Of a stretch of DNA of 64,000 nt, positions 62,539 to 64,000 are shown piece by piece (positions within the stretch are counted from its first letter, which is position 1; every line of letters begins with the position of its first letter). Source of the stretch: Bacillus sp. AFS088145 (GTDB taxonomy: Bacteria; Bacillota; Bacilli; Bacillales; Bacillaceae_G); contig NZ_NUUX01000015.1 of the NCBI RefSeq assembly GCF_002564465.1, forward strand, positions 264,494 to 328,493, written 5' to 3'. A program made the position numbers and the translations under genes. The notes under the pieces were generated by a model. It ran no database searches. It saw only the letters and a program-made list of their open reading frames with translations, and was not told the DNA's origin.

Positions 62539-63105
62539 ATGATAAAAGAAAGGTCAACATTAGTCACAAATGAGTTAGTTGAACTATTAAGGCAACTTGA
62601 TCATGATACTTTTTTACACGGGATGCGTGTAGGTGAAATGTCGTATAAATTCGGTAGATATTTAGATCTCCCTTTGCATCAATCCAATCAATTACATTTT
62701 ATTGGTTATGTACATGATATTGGTAAGCTTAAAATACCAAATTCAATCGTTACAAAAAGAGGTCCTCTTACCGATTTCGAGTGGAATCTAATGAAGAATC
62801 ACACAATCTATGGGTATGATTTATTAAAAAATTTTTCATATCATAATGATATTATAAATGCTGTACGCTATCATCATGAAAATATTGATGGGACTGGCTA
62901 TGAAGGTTTATATAGTAACGAAATTGATTTTAATTCGAAAGTAATTAGAATAATTGATAGTTTCGATGCACTAACCCATGATCGTTCTTATAGAAAAAAA
63001 TGTTCAAGTGAAATATCGTTAAAAAAAATTCAAAAACAAAGTGGTACTGTTTATGACCAGGATTTAATAAAGGAATTCACTAAGTTTATTTGTAAACTGT
63101 ATTAA
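62539..63105 (+). CDS. Single-domain HD-GYP-like phosphohydrolase
   Basis: A 188-residue HD protein. It has HGMRVGEMSYKFG, the metal pair HDIGK (about 73-77), KNHTIYGYDLL, HHENIDGTGYEG and IIDSFDALTHDRSYRK. These are HD-GYP features, the class that degrades cyclic di-GMP. The GYP tripeptide itself reads GYE, so activity is likely on metal grounds but not certain. There is no receiver or sensor domain. It follows the AtxA-like gene closely (22 bases), behind AAAGGTGA, suggesting one transcript and a shared role in signalling. Confidence 0.82.
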   Translation: MIKERSTLVTNELVELLRQLDHDTFLHGMRVGEMSYKFGRYLDLPLHQSNQLHFIGYVHDIGKLKIPNSIVTKRGPLTDFEWNLMKNHTIYGYDLLKNFSYHNDIINAVRYHHENIDGTGYEGLYSNEIDFNSKVIRIIDSFDALTHDRSYRKKCSSEISLKKIQKQSGTVYDQDLIKEFTKFICKLY

Positions 63106-63195
63106 GTAGTATTCAATAATGCTAATTATTTACACCTATTAATTGCTAGACCAGAACCTATTAACATGTTATAGTTTCATTAAAATTATAAATTT

Positions 63196-63266
63196 CACTC
63201 GTATAATAGTGAGGATATGGCTCACAAGTTTCTACCGGTTAACCGTAAATTTACCGACTATGAGTG
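63196..63266 (+). promoter_or_regulatory. Guanine-class purine riboswitch aptamer
   Basis: Conserved purine-aptamer elements are present. P1 is CACTC/GAGTG. ATAATAGTGAGGATATGGCTC forms P2 (cited in part), the J2/3 is GTTTCTACC, P3 is CCGG/CCGTAAAT-type, and J3/1 is GACTAT. The specificity base is C (GAC, not GAT), which indicates guanine, hypoxanthine or xanthine, not adenine. Confidence 0.95.
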
Positions 63267-63293
63267 GTAACACATCTGACATTTTAGCTCTAG

Positions 63294-63971
<678 letters not shown>

Positions 63972-64000
63972 AAATAAAAAAAGACATTGCTTGAACGATT

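Overview
The window looks like chromosome of a low-GC, spore-forming Bacillaceae (Bacillus sensu lato). It is AT-rich with GGAGG-type ribosome sites and strong intrinsic terminators. It carries many Bacillus hallmarks: the roc arginine-catabolic genes with a sigma-L promoter, a SigV/RsiV/OatA lysozyme-response operon, KinB-like kinases, a T-box, a guanine riboswitch and a heterocycloanthracin-type bacteriocin cluster. Genus and species cannot be fixed from the sequence alone. No rRNA, tRNA, insertion sequence, prophage or CRISPR array was seen.

Layout. 0-4 kb: a secreted WxL-domain surface protein (-), a tiny TTG-start membrane protein, an array of 52-bp hairpin repeats, and a Dps protein. 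4.6-10.3 kb: a five-gene oligopeptide ABC transporter operon (D-F-B-C-A). 10.3-10.8 kb: a gene-free stretch rich in DnaA-box-like 9-mers. 10.8-16.8 kb: arginine/ornithine catabolism (rocE, rocG, rocD on -, rocR on +), with a textbook -24/-12 promoter and a RocR-type palindrome between rocD and rocR. 16.9-31 kb: mostly housekeeping genes, namely a Gly/Phe/Tyr-rich small protein, pheA, a LacI-family regulator beside a galactokinase remnant, an epimerase, a PP-loop ATPase, a methyltransferase, two orphan KinB-like kinases flanking a metallophosphoesterase, an azoreductase, an acetate-family transporter and a radical-SAM/SPASM protein. 31-31.5 kb: a type I toxin-antitoxin locus (Hol_Tox-like peptide plus antisense RNA) with a decayed second copy. 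31.7-34.2 kb: a T-box, probably histidine-specific, ahead of a three-gene amino-acid ABC transporter. 34.3-37.1 kb: a 21-bp tandem array, then a cytochrome bd oxidase operon with an unlisted 32-residue third gene. 37.4-39.9 kb: a regulator / GIY-YIG / MATE operon. 40.5-46.6 kb: a membrane-anchored polysaccharide deacetylase, an acetyltransferase and the sigV-rsiV-oatA operon. 46.6-53.4 kb: a giant secreted subtilase with a dockerin-like end, an RRNPP-type HTH/TPR regulator and a VanY-type carboxypeptidase. 54-60 kb: the azole-modified bacteriocin cluster (precursor, maturation protein, YcaO cyclodehydratase, SagB dehydrogenase). 61-64 kb: an AtxA/Mga-type regulator preceded by two operator-like palindromes exactly 100 bp apart, an HD-GYP protein, and xpt under a guanine riboswitch.

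How the genes work together. Several blocks point to peptide and amino-acid scavenging (Opp, Roc, the T-box transporter, the large subtilase). Others point to cell-envelope defence and remodelling (SigV/OatA, deacetylase, VanY) and to competition (the heterocycloanthracin-like peptide). The most notable non-coding signals are the 52-bp hairpin array, the 21-bp helical-phase array, the DnaA-box cluster, a dispersed TAGACAAAGTCC repeat family, the duplicated toxin locus and the twin palindromes upstream of the AtxA-like gene. Functions are assigned from motifs read by eye; no database search was possible.
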